DNA of 64,000 bases from JAPPHA01 sp963662815 (GTDB lineage: Bacteria > Pseudomonadota > Alphaproteobacteria > Rhodobacterales > Rhodobacteraceae). Below, piece after piece: positions 62,526 through 64,000 of this stretch; within the stretch, counting starts at the first letter, position 1, and every line of letters starts with the position of its first letter. Below the pieces are notes generated by a model that did not search any database, had not been told where the DNA came from, and was given only the letters and a program-made list of their open reading frames with translations. The position numbers and the translations under genes are program-made. The stretch is from positions 124,001 to 188,000 of the forward strand of contig CAXXWA010000040.1 in the NCBI GenBank assembly GCA_963662815.2. Direction: 5' to 3'.

Positions 62526-63830
62526 TCACATCGAATTCGGCAGCCAGAGCGCAATGATCGGAAAGAGAATCACCAGGACGAGTCGCAGGAAATCCGCGCA
62601 AATGAATGACACTATTCCGCGAATGATTGTGCTGAGGGGTATGTCCTTTCGAACTCCGTGCATGACAAACACGTTAATGCCGATTGGCGGCGTGATCATG
62701 CCAATCTCGATCAGCATGATCATGACAATTCCCCACCAGATCGGGTCATACCCTAATCCTTCGGTAACCAGCGGAAACACGAAGGGAAGAGTAATGACCA
62801 TGGCGGCAACGGAATCAAAAATCGCTCCGAGGCCAATGTAGATGACTGCGAGAACGAATATCACCGCGAGCGGTGCCAGCCCCAGCCCGGTGACCCAATC
62901 GACCATCGCCGCCGGCATCCGCGTGATCGTGATGAAGTTCGAAAACACATGCGCTCCGATCAGAATGATGTAAAGGAGCCCCACATTGTTCGCGGTTTCA
63001 GCTACTGTGCGCCAGAATACGGCCCGGGTCAGTTTTCCCCTGGCGACTGCAAAGCCGAAGGTGATGACGGTTCCCGCCGCCGCGGCCTCCGTGACTGTGA
63101 AGATTCCTCCGTAGAGACCTACCGTCATGATCAGGATGATAAGAACGATACCCCAGCTCTGCACCGCGGTGCGGCCTGCCTCGCGCCAGCTCCGCCGATC
63201 ACCCGAAGGCGCCAGTGACGGACGACGAAGCACCTGGATCTGGATCGCGCCGAAATAGACGAGGATGGTCAGAATCCCTGGAATTATGCCTGCCACGAAC
63301 AGGTCCACCACGAATTGTTCGGTCAGAAACGCGTAGATCAGCATGATTGACGAAGGCGGGATCAGCGAGCCGAGAGTGCCTCCTGCGGCGATCGAGCCCG
63401 CTCCAAGGCTTTGGGCGTAACCTCGCCGCTCCATTTCGGGCAGCGCGATACGGGCCATTGTCGCGGTAGTGGCGATGGATGAACCGCAGGCGGCGCCGAA
63501 CCCTCCGCAGCCAGCGACTGTCGCCATTGCCAGACCACCCCTTCTGTGGCCGATGAGCGCGTTGGCCAGATGGTAGAGGTCACCTGCCAATCCTGACGCT
63601 CCTGCAAACGCGCCCATCAACAGAAACATCGGTATTATGATCAGGTCCGGGCTGGAAATGGCGCTGGCCGTTTCTGATCCCAACATCGAAATGGCCGCCG
63701 GCAGGTTGCCGGTCATCAGGTAAAATCCGCCCACTCCGCAGATCGCCATGGAAATGCCGATCGGAACGTGCAGCGCGACCAGTCCCAGCATGACGGCAAA
63801 GGAGATCAACGAAATGGTGACCGGATCCAT
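62526..63830 (-). CDS. dctM: TRAP transporter large permease (DctM type)
   Basis: This is the large membrane subunit of a tripartite ATP-independent periplasmic transporter, 434 residues with about twelve hydrophobic segments. MFLLMGAFAGASGLAGDLYH, GCGGFGAACGSSIATTATMA, GAGSIAAGGTLGSLIPPSSI and IEIGMITPPIGINVF are typical DctM motifs. It uses ion gradients to import organic acids or related solutes. The small permease overlaps the window edge just upstream; no binding-protein gene is visible inside the window. Confidence 0.93.
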   Translation of the reverse strand: MDPVTISLISFAVMLGLVALHVPIGISMAICGVGGFYLMTGNLPAAISMLGSETASAISSPDLIIIPMFLLMGAFAGASGLAGDLYHLANALIGHRRGGLAMATVAGCGGFGAACGSSIATTATMARIALPEMERRGYAQSLGAGSIAAGGTLGSLIPPSSIMLIYAFLTEQFVVDLFVAGIIPGILTILVYFGAIQIQVLRRPSLAPSGDRRSWREAGRTAVQSWGIVLIILIMTVGLYGGIFTVTEAAAAGTVITFGFAVARGKLTRAVFWRTVAETANNVGLLYIILIGAHVFSNFITITRMPAAMVDWVTGLGLAPLAVIFVLAVIYIGLGAIFDSVAAMVITLPFVFPLVTEGLGYDPIWWGIVMIMLIEIGMITPPIGINVFVMHGVRKDIPLSTIIRGIVSFICADFLRLVLVILFPIIALWLPNSM

Positions 63831-63833
63831 GGA

Positions 63834-64000
63834 TCAGAGCGCTTCTTCCAACTCGTGGTCGACGTATTCTTCCGAGCTTTCGAGCGGTTGACCCTTTTGC
63901 AGCTTGCGCCATGTCTCAAGACACACCAACGCCTGAACCGGTATGCAGAACGCGAATATCAGCGTCGCAAGCACCCAGCTCGGCCAGACCGGAATGCGAA
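63834..64000 (-). CDS. dctQ: TRAP transporter small permease (DctQ type), partial
   Basis: The last 54 codons are visible. They are a hydrophobic helix (WVLATLIFAFCIPVQALVCL), then ETWRKLQKGQPLESSEEYVD and an acidic end HELEEAL, stopping at 63834, three bases before the DctM start. Length, position and the E-x-x-R-K end of the last helix fit the small TRAP subunit. The 5' part lies beyond the window. Confidence 0.85.
   Translation of the reverse strand, partial: RIPVWPSWVLATLIFAFCIPVQALVCLETWRKLQKGQPLESSEEYVDHELEEAL

Noticed and set aside
1..64000. tRNA, rRNA or CRISPR features
   Set aside because: None could be recognised by eye; no regularly spaced repeats were seen.

Overview
The window looks like chromosome of a GC-rich alphaproteobacterium. 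Gene pairs such as hflK-hflC-DUF2065-degP, gor-rpiA, purA-DUF2842 and ftsY near yciB are the kind seen in Rhodobacterales-like genomes; that placement is inferred from synteny, with no rRNA marker present. I recognised no tRNA, rRNA or CRISPR array.

Layout. 1-1650: a relic of an IS66-type transposase and three translationally coupled ribbon-helix-helix-like paralogues. 1655-2275: a 5'-truncated TSUP (TauE/SafE) permease. 2658-8231: a tight plus-strand run of a D,D-carboxypeptidase, tmk, holB, tatD, an MBL-fold hydrolase and an AEC transporter. 8271-14039: minus-strand yciB, two SDR genes (one frameshifted), ftsY and xseA, then purD on plus (14331-15605). 15643-20507: a minus-strand set of GH42 beta-galactosidase, an unusual amino-acid ABC permease, its binding protein and a 2Fe-2S ferredoxin. 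21756-25076: an intact IS5-type element sits in a decayed DUF6932-XRE-ImmA module next to a dnaE2 relic. 25185-32662: degP, DUF2065, hflC, hflK, a proline-racemase-family gene, gor and rpiA.

32663-42100 is an accessory graveyard. It holds a second, ruined hflC-like fragment; an IS5 copy split by an IS66-like element with perfect ends; truncated PPOX, IS630 and aldehyde-dehydrogenase genes; an intact Phd/PIN toxin-antitoxin pair; and a dead hicAB whose toxin end is fused to a transposase fragment. 42130-45842 returns to core metabolism (sdaA, thiamine pyrophosphokinase, DUF2842, purA). 46271-51972 is a second graveyard: broken higB with intact higA, a dead parA and its partner, and a three-level nest in which IS110 lies inside an IS1634-type element that lies inside a short inverted-repeat element with 29-bp flanking direct repeats. 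52236-55191 holds a PaaI-type thioesterase, secG and a TbpB-like surface lipoprotein. 56536-58314 is a second kind of IS1634-family transposase. 58924-64000 is a minus-strand operon reading, in transcription order, TRAP small permease, TRAP large permease, fatty-acid desaturase, ornithine-cyclodeaminase-family enzyme and TPR protein.

Theme. Housekeeping genes are uniformly intact, while accessory genes carry frameshifts, nonsense codons, lost start codons and insertions. The best candidates for something little described are the DUF6932-XRE-ImmA module with its 18-bp palindrome, the three tandem coupled RHH-like paralogues, and the nested 17-bp-inverted-repeat element.
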